Source: Halomicrobium salinisoli (GTDB lineage: Archaea > Halobacteriota > Halobacteria > Halobacteriales > Haloarculaceae). Taken from it: 64,000 nt of DNA. Position 1 is the stretch's first letter; each line of letters starts with the position of its first letter. Positions 51,724 to 63,929 of the stretch are shown piece by piece. A program made the translations under genes and the position numbers. The notes beneath the pieces were generated by a model that worked only from the letters and a program-made list of their open reading frames with translations, did no database searches and was not told where the DNA came from. The stretch covers positions 1,364,001 to 1,428,000 of the forward strand of contig NZ_CP084463.1 in the NCBI RefSeq assembly GCF_020405185.1, read 5' to 3'.

Positions 51724-54174
51724 ATGGCGCTCGATCCCCTCGGCCTCGCGCCGCTCGCGGTCGTCGCCGCCGTCGCCGTCGGAGCCGCCCTGACCTCGGT
51801 CAGCGACGGCTGGAACCGGACGGTCACGCGCTACGCGCGGCACTTGTTCGGCCGGTACGTCGAGCCCGACCCCGAGCGCCAGCGCCAGCTCCGTGCGGCC
51901 TACGTCGCCGAGACCTACCGCTCGTACGCCGCGCGGACGCTCCTGTACACCGCCGTCGCGGCCCTGGCCGGCGCCGTCGCCGGCGTCTACGTCTTCGGCG
52001 GGGTCCTGCTCGCGATCCCGACGATCGTCGACCTCCTCATGGGCCTGCCCCCGACGATGGTCTCCGCGCTGGGCCTGTGGGGGTTCGAGCTGGTCCTCTC
52101 TGAAACCCAGACGTTCGCCATCGTCACGGCGGGCGGAATCGTTGGCGGCCTCGGGACGGCGGGGACGACCTACGGACTCCGGTGGACCCTCCCGCGGAGC
52201 CGCGCCGCAGAGCGCCGCCGGGGCATCGACGAGGGGCTGGCCCGCACGGTCGCGTTCATGTACGCGCTCTCGCGGGGCGGCGTCGCCGTCCCCGCGATGA
52301 TGCGGACCCTCTCGGAGAACCGCGCGGTCTACGGCGAGGGCGCGGCCGAGGTGGGCGTCGCCGTCCGCGAGATGGACCTGTTCGGCCGGGACGTGATCAC
52401 GGCGGTCCGGCGCGCTGCCCGGCGGACCCCCAGCGACCGCTTCGAGACGTTCGCCGAGAACCTGGCCAGCGTTCTCCAGAGCGGCCAGTCCCTCTCGGAG
52501 TTCCTCCGCCAGCAGTACGAGCGCTACCGGGAGGAGGCCGCCGAGCGCCAGGAGGAGGTCCTGGAACTGCTCGCGACCGTCGCCGAGGCGTACGTGACCG
52601 TCCTCGTCGCCGCCGTCCTCTTCCTTTTGACCATCCTGCTCGTGTTCGGGCTGACGCTCCGGGACACGCTCCCGTTCATGCGGATCCTGGCGTACCTGTT
52701 GATCCCGCTGGCCAACGCGGGCTTCGTGGTCTACCTCGGCCAGAAGCTCGACTCGCTGGGCGTCGGCGGGCAGGGGACCAGCGCGATCCTCGACGAGTAC
52801 GAGACGACGACGTTCGGGCGCCCCGCCGCGGACGGGGAGTCCGCGGGCGCTACCAGTGCGTCCGCCGCTGTCCAGGCAGACGGCGGCGCGACCGCCCGGG
52901 CCGAGCACCGACGACAGCTACGGCTCGCGGACAGACTCGCCCGGGTCAGGCGCGTCCTCCGGTCGCCACTGGCGACGCTGCGCTGGCATCCCGACCGGAT
53001 CCTGTACGTGACCGTCCCGCTGGCCCTGCTCTACGTCGCCGTCCGCGCGCCGGCCGCCTTCGCCACGGAGACGGTCAACCTCTACCGCCTCGACGACGTG
53101 CTGATCCGGGCGGCGCTGTTCGTGCTCGTCACCTACGCCGTCGTCCGGGAGGCGTACGCACGCCGGCTCCGCCGTATCGAGGCGGCCACGCCGGAGCTGC
53201 TGGAACGGTTGGCCAGCCTCAACGAGGCCGGGATGTCCGTCGTCGAGAGCCTCCGCCGCGTCCGCGGGAGCGACGTCGGCGTCCTCACGCCCGAGGTCGA
53301 GCGGATCTGGGCGGACGTGCAGACGGGGGCCAACGTCGAGGACGCCCTCGTTCGCTTCGGCCGGCGGCTGCGCACCGTCGCCGTCACCCGGGTCGTCGTC
53401 CTGCTCGTCAACGCCATGCGGGCCAGCGGGAAGCTCGGGCCCGTCCTGCGCATCGCCGCCGAGCAGGCCCGGGCCGACCACCGCCTGCGCCGGAAGCGCC
53501 GCCAGACGATGGTCACCTACCTCGTGGTCATCTACGTCTCCTTCCTGGTCTTCCTCGTGATCATCGCCGCCGTCCAGGAGGTGCTCGTCCCGAGCCTCCC
53601 CTCCCACGTCCCGACGCCGGAGAACACCGGTCGGCTGGCGGTCAGCGGCGACCAGTTCGCCCGCCTGGGCCAGGTGGACAAGGCCGCCTACACCCTCGTG
53701 TTCTTCCACACCGCGCTGATCCAGGCCGTCCTCTCCGGGTTCGTCGGCGGCCAGCTGGGCGAGGGGTCGCTGCGCGACGGCGCCAAGCACGCGGCGATCA
53801 TGCTCGGCGTCGCCTACGTCGCCTTCCTGCTTCTGTCCTCCCCGGTCGCCTCGGTCACCCTCGACGGCGTCGACGCCGGGGAGGGGGCCGTCGTCGTCGA
53901 CTCCGTCTCCGCCTCCGAGGGCGGTTTCCTCGTCCTCTACGACGGCGACCGGAACGGGACCGTCCTCGGCTCCAGCGGCTACCTCCAGTCCGGGACCCAC
54001 CGCGACGTCCGGATCGACGTCGACGGCGGCGTGTCAACGGGCAGCACCGTCGTCGCCGTCGTTCACCGGGACACCGACGGCGACGAGTCGCTGACCCTGG
54101 ACGGATCAGCGGACGCCCCCTACCCCGAGGCGGGACGGGGCGACGTCGTCGAGGTCGCGGTGACGGCGGAGTGA
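51724..54174 (+). CDS. Type IV pilus platform protein (TadC/PilC/ArlJ-like) with C-terminal DUF7282-like domain
   Basis: An 816-residue membrane platform protein. Two T2SSF-type units are seen (about 165-330 with LARTVAFMYALSRGGVAVPAMMRTL, and about 478-660 with TPELLERLASLNEAGMSVVESLRRV), each followed by paired helices (LVAAVLFLLTILLVFGLTL; TYLVVIYVSFLVFLVIIAA). About eight transmembrane helices in all. The last helix ends near 704, and residues 708-816 form a beta-rich domain (VVVDSVSASEGGFLVLYDGD, VVAVVHRDTDGDES) like the DUF7282 domain of the secreted protein at 12740. Same operon as the ATPase. Confidence 0.88.
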   Translation: MALDPLGLAPLAVVAAVAVGAALTSVSDGWNRTVTRYARHLFGRYVEPDPERQRQLRAAYVAETYRSYAARTLLYTAVAALAGAVAGVYVFGGVLLAIPTIVDLLMGLPPTMVSALGLWGFELVLSETQTFAIVTAGGIVGGLGTAGTTYGLRWTLPRSRAAERRRGIDEGLARTVAFMYALSRGGVAVPAMMRTLSENRAVYGEGAAEVGVAVREMDLFGRDVITAVRRAARRTPSDRFETFAENLASVLQSGQSLSEFLRQQYERYREEAAERQEEVLELLATVAEAYVTVLVAAVLFLLTILLVFGLTLRDTLPFMRILAYLLIPLANAGFVVYLGQKLDSLGVGGQGTSAILDEYETTTFGRPAADGESAGATSASAAVQADGGATARAEHRRQLRLADRLARVRRVLRSPLATLRWHPDRILYVTVPLALLYVAVRAPAAFATETVNLYRLDDVLIRAALFVLVTYAVVREAYARRLRRIEAATPELLERLASLNEAGMSVVESLRRVRGSDVGVLTPEVERIWADVQTGANVEDALVRFGRRLRTVAVTRVVVLLVNAMRASGKLGPVLRIAAEQARADHRLRRKRRQTMVTYLVVIYVSFLVFLVIIAAVQEVLVPSLPSHVPTPENTGRLAVSGDQFARLGQVDKAAYTLVFFHTALIQAVLSGFVGGQLGEGSLRDGAKHAAIMLGVAYVAFLLLSSPVASVTLDGVDAGEGAVVVDSVSASEGGFLVLYDGDRNGTVLGSSGYLQSGTHRDVRIDVDGGVSTGSTVVAVVHRDTDGDESLTLDGSADAPYPEAGRGDVVEVAVTAE

Positions 54175-54261
54175 CGGCGGCGGACGGTGAGGCGGCGGTC
54201 CGGGCCGAGCCACGGAGCATCAAACGGGTATCGACGGTCCCGCCTGGGCGCGACCAGCCGA

Positions 54262-54267
54262 TTTATG
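54262..54267 (+). promoter_or_regulatory. BoxA (TTTATG) of the MBL-fold gene
   Basis: Located 25-30 nt before the ATG at 54292; the ATG inside this box is not the start. Confidence 0.45.
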
Positions 54268-54291
54268 CCGGCCTGGTCGAAACCGCTCGGC

Positions 54292-55035
54292 ATGACCGTC
54301 CACTTCGACGGGCTGACGCTCGACTGGCTCGGCTACGCGACGCTGCGGATCGAGGGCGACGACTCAGTCGTCTACTTCGACCCCGGCCGCTACGGCGTGC
54401 TCACCGGCGAGTGGGAGCCCCACGCCGACGTCGCCCACCCGCCCGCGCAGGACTACGACGCCCACGACGCCGACGTGGTCTGCGTGACCCACGTCCACCA
54501 CTACGACCCCGACGGCATCCGCCGGGTCGCGAACGACGACACCACCCTCGTCGTCTTCGAGGGCATCAACGTCCACCGGACCGACCGCGACCTCGACCGG
54601 CCGGCGGACCTCCCCTACGACCGCGTCGAGGTGTCGATGGAGGACGACCGCCTCGTCGACGATCTCCCGCTGTGGACCGTTCCCGCCTACAACGATCCCG
54701 ACGGCCCCAACGTCGACGAGACCGGCGAGCCCATCCATCCGAAGGGGATCGGCTGCGGCTTCCTCGTCGCCGTCGACGGCACCCGCGTCTTCTGGCCCGG
54801 CGACACGGACGTCCTCCCCGGCCACGGGGAACTGGACGCGGACGTGTTCGTCCCCTCCATCGCGAAGAACTACACCATGGACCGCCACGAGGCGGCGGAC
54901 CTCGCAGAGGAGATGGCCCCCGGCCTCGTGCTGCCGATGCACTACAACACCTTCGAGGCGCTGGAGAGCGACTCCGGCGCGTTCGCCACGGACGTCGCCC
55001 GGCGCGGCGTTCCCGTCGCGCTGGACGAGCGCTAG
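54292..55035 (+). CDS. MBL-fold metallohydrolase (UlaG-like)
   Basis: A 247-residue metallo-beta-lactamase fold protein of the short UlaG/YtkL type. Start MTVHFDGLTLDWLGYATL is typical, followed by VYFDPGRYG, the metal motif THVHHYDPDG (about 63-72, with the HxHxxD pattern THVHHYD), VFWPGDTDVLPGHGEL (Asp) and VLPMHYNTFEALES (His). It may act on RNA, lactone or nucleotide substrates; the substrate is not known. Start at 54292 agrees with the TTTATG box at 54262. Confidence 0.85.
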   Translation: MTVHFDGLTLDWLGYATLRIEGDDSVVYFDPGRYGVLTGEWEPHADVAHPPAQDYDAHDADVVCVTHVHHYDPDGIRRVANDDTTLVVFEGINVHRTDRDLDRPADLPYDRVEVSMEDDRLVDDLPLWTVPAYNDPDGPNVDETGEPIHPKGIGCGFLVAVDGTRVFWPGDTDVLPGHGELDADVFVPSIAKNYTMDRHEAADLAEEMAPGLVLPMHYNTFEALESDSGAFATDVARRGVPVALDER

Positions 55036-55064
55036 CAGTCGGTTCGGGAGAAAGCGGTCGTCTT

Positions 55065-56165
55065 CTAGAGGACGCCCATCTCAGAGAGCCTTTCCGGGAG
55101 ATACGTATCCGTCACGAAGTCCAGCCCGTGGCTGGCCAGCGCCTGCTGCTCGGACTTCTTCTCGATGTCCAGTTGCAGTTCGATCTGCTCCTCCCAGAAC
55201 TCCGTCTGGAAGCGCGGGTCCTCCAGCTCGGACTCCAGGGCGTTGATGTCGGAGTCGCTGAGCGGGTCCGTCGGCAGGTCGTACTCCACGATGTCCTCGG
55301 GCCGGATGCCGATGAAGTCGGCCTCCGGCGTGGCGAGGTACTCCGAGAGGTGGGCGGACTTGATCGAGCCGTAGGCGACGGAGCCGTAGATGCGGTACGA
55401 CCACGGGTCACCGTCTGTGAAGACCACGACGGGCAGGTCGAGTTCGTCGTGGAGTCGCTTGGTGATCCGCCGGGTCGCCCGGGCGGGCTGGCCCTTGAGG
55501 TGGACGATCAGCGAGTTGTACTCCTCGTCGAAGCCGTTCTCGACGAGGCGGTCGCGCATACCACCGGTCTCGACGGCCAGCACGAAGTCCGCGTCGTTGT
55601 CCAGGAACTCGATGGTGTCGGGGTTGTTGGGGATCTGGTAGCCGCCCTCGCCGACGTCCTCCTGGCAGTGGATCTCCCGCTCGCCGCGGCGGGTCTGCTC
55701 CCGGAGTTCCAGCGGCCCCATCAGGGTCGCACCGGACTCCTCCGGGCGCATGTGGAAGTCCTCGCGGGTGACGTTGGAGACGATCTCCAGGTCCTCGACC
55801 AGCTGGTTGGACTCGTCTTGACTGTTGAACTGCGCCTCCTCCAGGTCCCACGACTCCGAGAGGTAGTACAGCTCACGCAGGGTGGACGATCGGTCCTCCT
55901 CCAGTTGCTGCTGGAGGAAGTCGATGGCGTAGATCGCCTTCAGGAGCTTCTGGGCCCCGGAGACGGTCTTGGCCGTCCGGGTGGAGGTGCGGTCGCCGTA
56001 CACCCAGACGTTCATGTCCTCGTCGTACTCGATGTTGGACTTGGTCCGGGTGGGCACCTGCATCTTCGGCACCTCGCCGTCGGCGAACTGGTCGTAGAAC
56101 GTCTCGGCCAGCTCGATCAGCTTCTCGCGCGCTTCCTCGTCGTTCAGTTGCGTCTCTGCGCTCAT
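55065..56165 (-). CDS. top6A: DNA topoisomerase VI subunit A
   Basis: A 366-residue Spo11-like subunit of topoisomerase VI. The catalytic Tyr is in [11 protein letters not shown] (Tyr100/101), and the Toprim metal site shows [15 protein letters not shown]. With Top6B it makes ATP-dependent double-strand passage. Starts one base after the Top6B stop; both run on the minus strand, divergent from gyrBA, an arrangement I know from other haloarchaea. Confidence 0.95.
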   Translation of the reverse strand: MSAETQLNDEEAREKLIELAETFYDQFADGEVPKMQVPTRTKSNIEYDEDMNVWVYGDRTSTRTAKTVSGAQKLLKAIYAIDFLQQQLEEDRSSTLRELYYLSESWDLEEAQFNSQDESNQLVEDLEIVSNVTREDFHMRPEESGATLMGPLELREQTRRGEREIHCQEDVGEGGYQIPNNPDTIEFLDNDADFVLAVETGGMRDRLVENGFDEEYNSLIVHLKGQPARATRRITKRLHDELDLPVVVFTDGDPWSYRIYGSVAYGSIKSAHLSEYLATPEADFIGIRPEDIVEYDLPTDPLSDSDINALESELEDPRFQTEFWEEQIELQLDIEKKSEQQALASHGLDFVTDTYLPERLSEMGVL

Positions 56166-56166
56166 G

Positions 56167-58548
56167 TTATGCGTTCACCGTGAGCTTCTCGTCTTCCACG
56201 CCGTCGACCGACAGCTCGAAGTCGGCCTCGTCTGTCACGCTGTACTCCAGCACTTCCTCCTCGCCCGAGGCGACCGTCGTCGACCACTTCACGAACCACT
56301 CGCCGTCCATCTCGACGACGTTGGCGCCGTTGGTCGCCTGGGGCTCCGCGGTGACGATGTCGGTCATCTCGATGTCGGCGTTGGTGTCGGCGTTGTTCTC
56401 GACGATTACGCGGACCTCGCCGTCCTCGACCTCGCGCTCGACGAGGACGTTGTTCATGATCCGGGCCAGCGAGTCGTCGATCTGTAGCTCGGGGCTGTCG
56501 GTCACCTCCGTCAGCTTCTCGGCCATCTCCGGGAGGATGGTGGCGAGCTTGTTCTGCTTCTTCCGGCGCTGCTGCATCGACCGGCGCTTGTTGAGGTAGC
56601 TCTTCAGGTCGCGGGCGGCCTCCCGGATGGCCAGTTCGATCTCCGATTCGATCTCGGGGACGTTGGCCACGGCGTCCTTGGACTCGCTGGTGAACGGCAC
56701 GTTCGTCGACGCGATGTGGACCATCACGACGACGGGTCCGTTCGGGATGCCGGAGCCGCCGGGCTGGTCGAGCCCGTAGTTGCGCCAGTTGATGTCCTTG
56801 ACCACGTCGGTCGTGGCGCAGGCCCCGCGCTGGTAGACCAGCGGGACGCGGTTGGCGAAGCGCATCACCTGTGCTTTCCCGTCGGCCTCGACGTCGCCGC
56901 CGTAGGCGATGCCGGCCTCGACGATGAACGGGTCGCCGCCGTGGACGGAGGCGTCACGGGTCGACGCGGCGTAGAAGTCCGCGTCGAACTCCTTGGTGAG
57001 GCCGGCCTCAACGAGCTCGTCGGTGATCGGCGCCAGGCAGTCGGTCGGCGGCGCGATGATGTCCGTCTCGCGCATCGCCTCCAGCAGGTCGCTGGCGTCG
57101 TCGCGGTCGTCGGCCACCTCGGAGACGTTCGGGGCCTCGTCGGGGACCCGGCGGGCGCGCGTCCAGAGCTGGTCGACGACGTTCTCGCGGGCGGTGTCGC
57201 CGAAGGTGGCGTCGTCGCGCTCCTCGGTCATGTCCGCGGCGCGGTCGACGTACTCCTCGACCGCCGCGAGGGTCACGCGGTGGCGCTCGCCGGCCTCGAA
57301 CTTCGCGGCGACGCGCTCGGCCAGCCCCTGGACGGCAGCGTCGTCCTTCCGGGTGGTGGTCGCCTCGTCGACGAGCTGGTAGACGTCGCCGGTGCGCTCG
57401 TCGGTGATCGCCTCCCAGGCGGCCTCGACGGCCGCCTCGCGGACGGTGTCGCCGAAGGTCTTGTCGTGCTCGTCGGCGACCCGGGCCGCGACGTTGTCGA
57501 CGACGTCCGCCAGCTCGTGGTGGGCCAGCGTCTCGTTGTTGCCGACCGTCTCGGCCACCTCGTCGGCGAAGGCGTCGGTGGCCTCCTTGCCCTTGTTCGA
57601 GACGGCCCCCTGGACGGCGCGGGCGACGTCGGCGTCCTCGTGGGCCTCCGGCGGCGACCAGGCCATCTCGCGGCCGTAGTGTCGGTCCTTGAAGTTCTCG
57701 ATGACCCCGTCTGCGGTCTTCCCGCCGACGCGAGTGAACTCCTCCTGGAGGAAGCCCGACAGCGAGTAGGAGTCGGTGGCGTCGAGCATCTTCAGGAGGG
57801 TGCCCAGCTCGACCCCGTGGGGGTGCGGGCGGATCTCCTCCGTCTCGGCGGGGAGCTGGTCGGTCGCCCGCTCGTACTTGAAGTGCTCCTGGGGCTCGCG
57901 CAGCTCGATGCGGGCGTGCGGGTTCACGACCGCCGTGTGCTTGACGTAGTCGTGGAGCTGGTTGCGGGCCCGCATGTTGGCCTCCATCTCCAGTTCGATG
58001 CGGGTCCCGTGCGGGCGGTCCCAGTTCGTCGTGTCCTCGACGTCGATCTCCGGCTCGTTGGTGTCCGTGTCGACGATCAGCTCGAAGTACTGGGCCTCGT
58101 CGCTGCCCTGCGTCCGGCTGGTGATCTTCGCGGGCTTGCCGGAGGTCAGCTGGGAGTACAGGACGGCGGCGGAGATACCGATCCCCTGCTGGCCGCGGTT
58201 CTGCTCGCGCTTGTGGAACCGCGAGCCGTAGAGGAGCTTCCCGAAGACCTTGGGGAGCTGTTCCTTCGTGATACCCGGCCCGTTGTCCTCGACGATGAGG
58301 GTGTAGTAGTCGCCGGCCTCCTGAATTTCGACGTAGACGTCGGGCAGGATGCCGGCCTCCTCACAGGCGTCTAATGCGTTGTCGACGGCCTCCTTGACGG
58401 CGGTTACGAGACCTCGGGCTCCGGAGTCGAACCCGAGCATGTGCTTGTTCTTCTCGAAGAACTCGGCGATCGAGATCGCCCGCTGGCTCTCGGCCAGCTC
58501 CTCGGCGACCCCTTCGCCCTCACCGAGTCGCGACTGGTACGACGTCAT
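56167..58548 (-). CDS. top6B: DNA topoisomerase VI subunit B
   Basis: A 793-residue GHKL ATPase subunit. [10 protein letters not shown] (Asn57), VEDNGPGI (Asp88) and NRGQQGIGI (117-125) form the ATP site. After the transducer start it has a large acidic helical insert (about 303-490) absent from the roughly 530-residue Sulfolobus enzyme, then [11 protein letters not shown] and [20 protein letters not shown], the transducer C-terminal helices. The Met at 58546-58548 ([12 protein letters not shown]) was chosen; upstream residues are low complexity, and a TTTTATC box is 24-30 nt before it. Confidence 0.94.
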   Translation of the reverse strand: MTSYQSRLGEGEGVAEELAESQRAISIAEFFEKNKHMLGFDSGARGLVTAVKEAVDNALDACEEAGILPDVYVEIQEAGDYYTLIVEDNGPGITKEQLPKVFGKLLYGSRFHKREQNRGQQGIGISAAVLYSQLTSGKPAKITSRTQGSDEAQYFELIVDTDTNEPEIDVEDTTNWDRPHGTRIELEMEANMRARNQLHDYVKHTAVVNPHARIELREPQEHFKYERATDQLPAETEEIRPHPHGVELGTLLKMLDATDSYSLSGFLQEEFTRVGGKTADGVIENFKDRHYGREMAWSPPEAHEDADVARAVQGAVSNKGKEATDAFADEVAETVGNNETLAHHELADVVDNVAARVADEHDKTFGDTVREAAVEAAWEAITDERTGDVYQLVDEATTTRKDDAAVQGLAERVAAKFEAGERHRVTLAAVEEYVDRAADMTEERDDATFGDTARENVVDQLWTRARRVPDEAPNVSEVADDRDDASDLLEAMRETDIIAPPTDCLAPITDELVEAGLTKEFDADFYAASTRDASVHGGDPFIVEAGIAYGGDVEADGKAQVMRFANRVPLVYQRGACATTDVVKDINWRNYGLDQPGGSGIPNGPVVVMVHIASTNVPFTSESKDAVANVPEIESEIELAIREAARDLKSYLNKRRSMQQRRKKQNKLATILPEMAEKLTEVTDSPELQIDDSLARIMNNVLVEREVEDGEVRVIVENNADTNADIEMTDIVTAEPQATNGANVVEMDGEWFVKWSTTVASGEEEVLEYSVTDEADFELSVDGVEDEKLTVNA

Positions 58549-58571
58549 TGGAGACGTGTACCGCATCGGGG

Positions 58572-58578
58572 GATAAAA
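58572..58578 (-). promoter_or_regulatory. BoxA (TTTTATC) of top6BA
   Basis: Minus-strand TTTTATC, 24-30 nt before the ATG at 58548; supports that start over the longer frame. Confidence 0.55.
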
Positions 58579-58632
58579 GGGGTTCGGCACCGGAGTGAAA
58601 GTGGGTGTCGAGGGGGCGACGGCAGGGGGTGA

Positions 58633-60759
<2,127 letters not shown>

Positions 60760-60768
60760 GGTGAGAGG

Positions 60769-63237
60769 ATGAGTTCAGACGCACCTAACCCGGACGAAGC
60801 GACCGCGGCGCACAGAGTAGAGAACGTCCGCATCGAGGACGAGATGGAGCAGAGCTACATCGACTACGCGATGAGCGTCATCGCGGGTCGAGCCCTGCCC
60901 GACGTCCGTGACGGCCTCAAGCCCGTCCACCGGCGCATCCTCTACGCGATGCACGAGATGGGGGTCACCTCCAACGCCTCCCACCGGAAGTCCTCCTCCA
61001 TCGTCGGCGAGACGATGGGTGACTACCACCCCCACGGCGACAGCGCCATCTACGACACCCTCGTCCGGATGGCCCAGCCGTTCTCGATGCGCTATCCCCT
61101 GGTCGACGGCCAGGGCAACTTCGGCTCGATGGACGGCGACCCCGCAGCGGCCATGCGGTACACCGAGGCCCGGATGGCCCCGGTCGCCGAGGAGATGCTG
61201 GCGGACATCGAGCAGGACACCGTCGACTTCCAGGCCAACTACGACGACCGCCTGACCGAACCCGAGGTCCTGCCCGCGGCGCTCCCGAACCTCCTGCTGA
61301 ACGGCTCCTCGGGCATCGCCGTCGGCATGTCGACGAACATCCCGCCGCACAACCTCGGCGAGGTCGTCGACGCCACGGTCCACCTCATCGACGAGCCCGG
61401 CGCGAGCGTCGAGGACCTGATGGAACACGTCAAGGGACCGGACTTCCCGACCGGCGGCAACATCGTCGGCAGGGACGCCATCTACTCCGCCTACTCCACC
61501 GGTCGCGGTCGCCTGCGCGTCCGCGCCGAGTACGAGGTCGACCCCGAGGAGGACCGGATCGTCGTCACCGAGATCCCCTTCCAGGAGAACAAGGCCCGGA
61601 TGGTCGAGCGGATCGCCGAGGACGTCAACGAGGGCAAGATCGAGGGCGTCGCCGACCTCCGCGACGAGTCCGACCGCAACGGCGTCCGCGTCGTCATCGA
61701 GCTCAAGCGCGGCGCCAACGTCGACGTCGTCGAGAACCAGCTGCTGGAGAGCCACCTCGAGACCACCTTCGGCGTCATCAACCTCGCGCTGGTCGACGAC
61801 CAGCCCAAGGTGCTCACGCTCAAGGAGACCCTCGAGCACTACGTCGAGCACCGCCGCGAGGTCGTCCGCCGCCGCTCCGAGTACGACCTCCAGGAGGCCG
61901 AGGACCGCGCGCACATCCTCGAAGGCCGCCTGAAGGCCCTGGAGAACGTCGACGACGTCGTCGAGCTCATCCGCAACTCCGAGGACCGCAACGCCGCCAA
62001 GGAGGGCCTGAAAGCGGAGTTCGACTTCTCCCAGGACCAGGCCGACCACATCGTCCGGATGCAGCTGGGCTCGCTGACCTCCATGGAGGCCCAGGAGATC
62101 GAGGAGGAGTACGAGGACGTCCAGGCCGAGATCGAGCGCCTGGAGGCCATCCTCGCCTCGCAGGAGAAGCTCGACGAGGTCATCAAGGAGGAGCTGCTCG
62201 ACCTCAAAGACGAGTACGACGACGACCGCAAGACCTCGATCCTCGAAGACGAGGGCGAGGTCACCCACGAGGACCTCATCCCCGAGGAGGACAACGTCGT
62301 CGTCATCACCGAGGACGACTACATCAAGCGGATGCCCGCCGACAGCTTCGACCCGCAGAACCGCGGCGGCAAGGGCATCATCGGCGCCGACCCCAAGGAG
62401 GGCGACCGCGTCTCGAAGGTCTTCAGGGCCAACAGCCACGACTACCTGCTCTGTTTCACCAACCGCGGGCAGGTCTACCGGCTGAAGACCTACGAGATCC
62501 CGGAGATGTCCCGCACCGCACGCGGGAAGTCGGCGATCAACCTCATCGACCTCGACGACGAGGAGGAGATCACCGCCGTCGTCTCCACGGACGACTTCGA
62601 GGCCGACGAGTGCCTGACGATGGTCACCCGGAACGGCTACGTCAAGCGCACCCGCGCCGACGAGTTCGAGAACATCCTCTCGACCGGCATCATCGCCGCC
62701 AAGGTCGAGGACGGCGACGCGCTCGTCGACGTCGAGGTCACCGACGGGACGAAGGACCTCGTCATCGCCAGCGAGGACGGCATGACCATCCGCTTCGACG
62801 AGTCCGAGGCCCGCGAGATGGGCCGCTCCGCCCGCGGCGTCCGCGGCATCGACCTCCAGGACGACGACAGGGTGGCCGCGATGGTCGCCACCGACGACGC
62901 CGACGAGCGCGCGCTGCTGACGGTCACCCGCAACGGCTTCGGCAAGCGGACGAAGCTCGCCGAGTACCGCCGGCAGTCCCGCTACGGCATGGGCCTCATC
63001 GACATCAAGACCGACGACCGCAACGGCCCCGTCGCCACGGCCAAGGCCGTCACCGAGGAGGACCACCTCGTCATCATGAGCGAGGACGGCCAGATCATGC
63101 GCATCCGCGCCGGCGACGTCTCCGAGGTCGGCCGGAACACCAAGGGCGTCACCATCATGGAACTCGACGGCGACGACAAGGTGGCGAGTGTGTCCGTGAT
63201 CCCGGCGGAGTCTGACGACGAGGAAGTAGAAGAGTAG
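60769..63237 (+). CDS. gyrA: DNA gyrase subunit A
   Basis: An 822-residue cleavage subunit. Catalytic Tyr131 in [10 protein letters not shown], the quinolone-site region [20 protein letters not shown] (about 84-103), a coiled-coil middle (about 390-480) and the six-bladed pinwheel C-terminal domain starting with the gyrase box QNRGGKG. The last residues form an acidic tail. GAGGTGAGAGG before the ATG is a ribosome site. Its 3' end is repeated at 63365. Confidence 0.96.
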   Translation: MSSDAPNPDEATAAHRVENVRIEDEMEQSYIDYAMSVIAGRALPDVRDGLKPVHRRILYAMHEMGVTSNASHRKSSSIVGETMGDYHPHGDSAIYDTLVRMAQPFSMRYPLVDGQGNFGSMDGDPAAAMRYTEARMAPVAEEMLADIEQDTVDFQANYDDRLTEPEVLPAALPNLLLNGSSGIAVGMSTNIPPHNLGEVVDATVHLIDEPGASVEDLMEHVKGPDFPTGGNIVGRDAIYSAYSTGRGRLRVRAEYEVDPEEDRIVVTEIPFQENKARMVERIAEDVNEGKIEGVADLRDESDRNGVRVVIELKRGANVDVVENQLLESHLETTFGVINLALVDDQPKVLTLKETLEHYVEHRREVVRRRSEYDLQEAEDRAHILEGRLKALENVDDVVELIRNSEDRNAAKEGLKAEFDFSQDQADHIVRMQLGSLTSMEAQEIEEEYEDVQAEIERLEAILASQEKLDEVIKEELLDLKDEYDDDRKTSILEDEGEVTHEDLIPEEDNVVVITEDDYIKRMPADSFDPQNRGGKGIIGADPKEGDRVSKVFRANSHDYLLCFTNRGQVYRLKTYEIPEMSRTARGKSAINLIDLDDEEEITAVVSTDDFEADECLTMVTRNGYVKRTRADEFENILSTGIIAAKVEDGDALVDVEVTDGTKDLVIASEDGMTIRFDESEAREMGRSARGVRGIDLQDDDRVAAMVATDDADERALLTVTRNGFGKRTKLAEYRRQSRYGMGLIDIKTDDRNGPVATAKAVTEEDHLVIMSEDGQIMRIRAGDVSEVGRNTKGVTIMELDGDDKVASVSVIPAESDDEEVEE

Positions 63238-63240
63238 CAT

Positions 63241-63295
63241 CCGCCGCCGAAGGCGGCGGTTCACCGGCCCGAGCGAAGCGAGGGCCGGTCTTTTT
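63241..63295 (+). terminator. Hairpins after gyrA, second followed by T5
   Basis: CCGCCGCC/GGCGGCGG hairpin (63241-63259) and then ACCGGCCC/GGGCCGGT (63263-63289) enclosing GAGCGAAGCGAG, followed by TTTTT at 63291-63295. A factor-independent-style terminator right after gyrA. Confidence 0.65.
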
Positions 63296-63317
63296 CGCCC
63301 ACGTTTTTGCGCGAGCG

Positions 63318-63340
63318 GTGTGCGAGCGGAGCGAGCACAC
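63318..63340 (+). repeat. GAGCGGAGCGAG hairpin
   Basis: GTGTGC/GCACAC stem around GAGCGGAGCGAG, one of the recurrent hairpins, between the gyrA terminator and the duplicated gyrA tail. Confidence 0.6.
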
Positions 63341-63364
63341 CCGAAGCGGAAAAAGGTGGTATCG

Positions 63365-63457
63365 GAATTCGACGGTGACGACAAGGTGGCGAGCGTGTCC
63401 GTGATTCCGGCGGAGAGCGACGAGGAGATCGAGGAAGCCGAGCCGGCCGAGGAGTAG
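63365..63457 (+). pseudogene. Duplicated 3' end of gyrA (30 codons)
   Basis: Reads GAA TTC GAC ... TAG in frame: [19 protein letters not shown] then E-E-I-E-E-A-E-P-A-E-E. The first 19 codons repeat the end of gyrA (E-L-D-G-D-D-K ... S-D) with differences that are mostly synonymous (GGC/GGT, AGT/AGC, ATC/ATT, TCT/AGC), and a different acidic ending. It has no start codon and no upstream part, so it is a fragment left by recombination or by an integration-like event, not a gene. Confidence 0.8.
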
Positions 63458-63541
63458 CCGCCGCCGAGCGGACGGAGCCCGGTTCTCCGCCCTGATCGGA
63501 GATAATTTTTTATCGGCGTTAGACGACGTGAGAATAGAGCC

Positions 63542-63919
63542 ATGTATCCCCGCGATCACCCGGCGTCAGAGGGTGTCGCTCCCTCCGCCAAGACACCGCT
63601 CCGGGCGTTCAGGCGCGCAGTGATCAACGTGGTCGGCGCGGTCCTGCTCGTGACGGCGCTGTGGGCGTGGAGGTTTAACGACCTGTTCAGGATAGAAATC
63701 ATCAGACGATCGATCGATCCCGATATGTCGGCCATCAATAGGATCCTCCCGGCATTCTGGGGGACGCACGAAATCTGGTCTCCGCTCCTCGATACGGTGG
63801 TATTCGCCGTCACACGCCTGACGTCGCCGGCGATCTGGGGGCCTCTGGCCGTCTGCGGTGTCCTCGCGGTCGCTGTTGAGTATCACCGTCGGCACCGGGA
63901 GTCAGTCTGGACGGGGTGA
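63542..63919 (+). CDS. Small two-helix membrane protein
   Basis: A 125-residue protein. MYPRDHPASEG and TPLRAFRRAVIN precede a helix (about 27-43, NVVGAVLLVTALWAWRF); a second hydrophobic segment (about 95-113) lies near the C-terminus, with a basic end (YHRRHRES). No family is recognised. The next gene, cut by the window edge, begins with a related N-terminus, so this is one of a tandem pair. Confidence 0.6.
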   Translation: MYPRDHPASEGVAPSAKTPLRAFRRAVINVVGAVLLVTALWAWRFNDLFRIEIIRRSIDPDMSAINRILPAFWGTHEIWSPLLDTVVFAVTRLTSPAIWGPLAVCGVLAVAVEYHRRHRESVWTG

Positions 63920-63929
63920 GTATACACGA

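Noticed and set aside
52182..56183. 1333-codon plus-strand frame
   Set aside because: It runs out of frame through the platform gene, the MBL gene and the antisense of top6A; Arg/Gly/Pro-rich frame-shift composition.
63365..63457. Programmed frameshift or read-through extension of gyrA into the second tail
   Set aside because: 127 bp with terminator hairpins separates the copies and gyrA already has a complete ending; duplication explains it more simply.
60775..63543. 922-codon minus-strand open frame opposite gyrA
   Set aside because: High-GC codon bias makes long antisense frames; composition is Val/Leu/Asp shadow of gyrA codons, with no domain.
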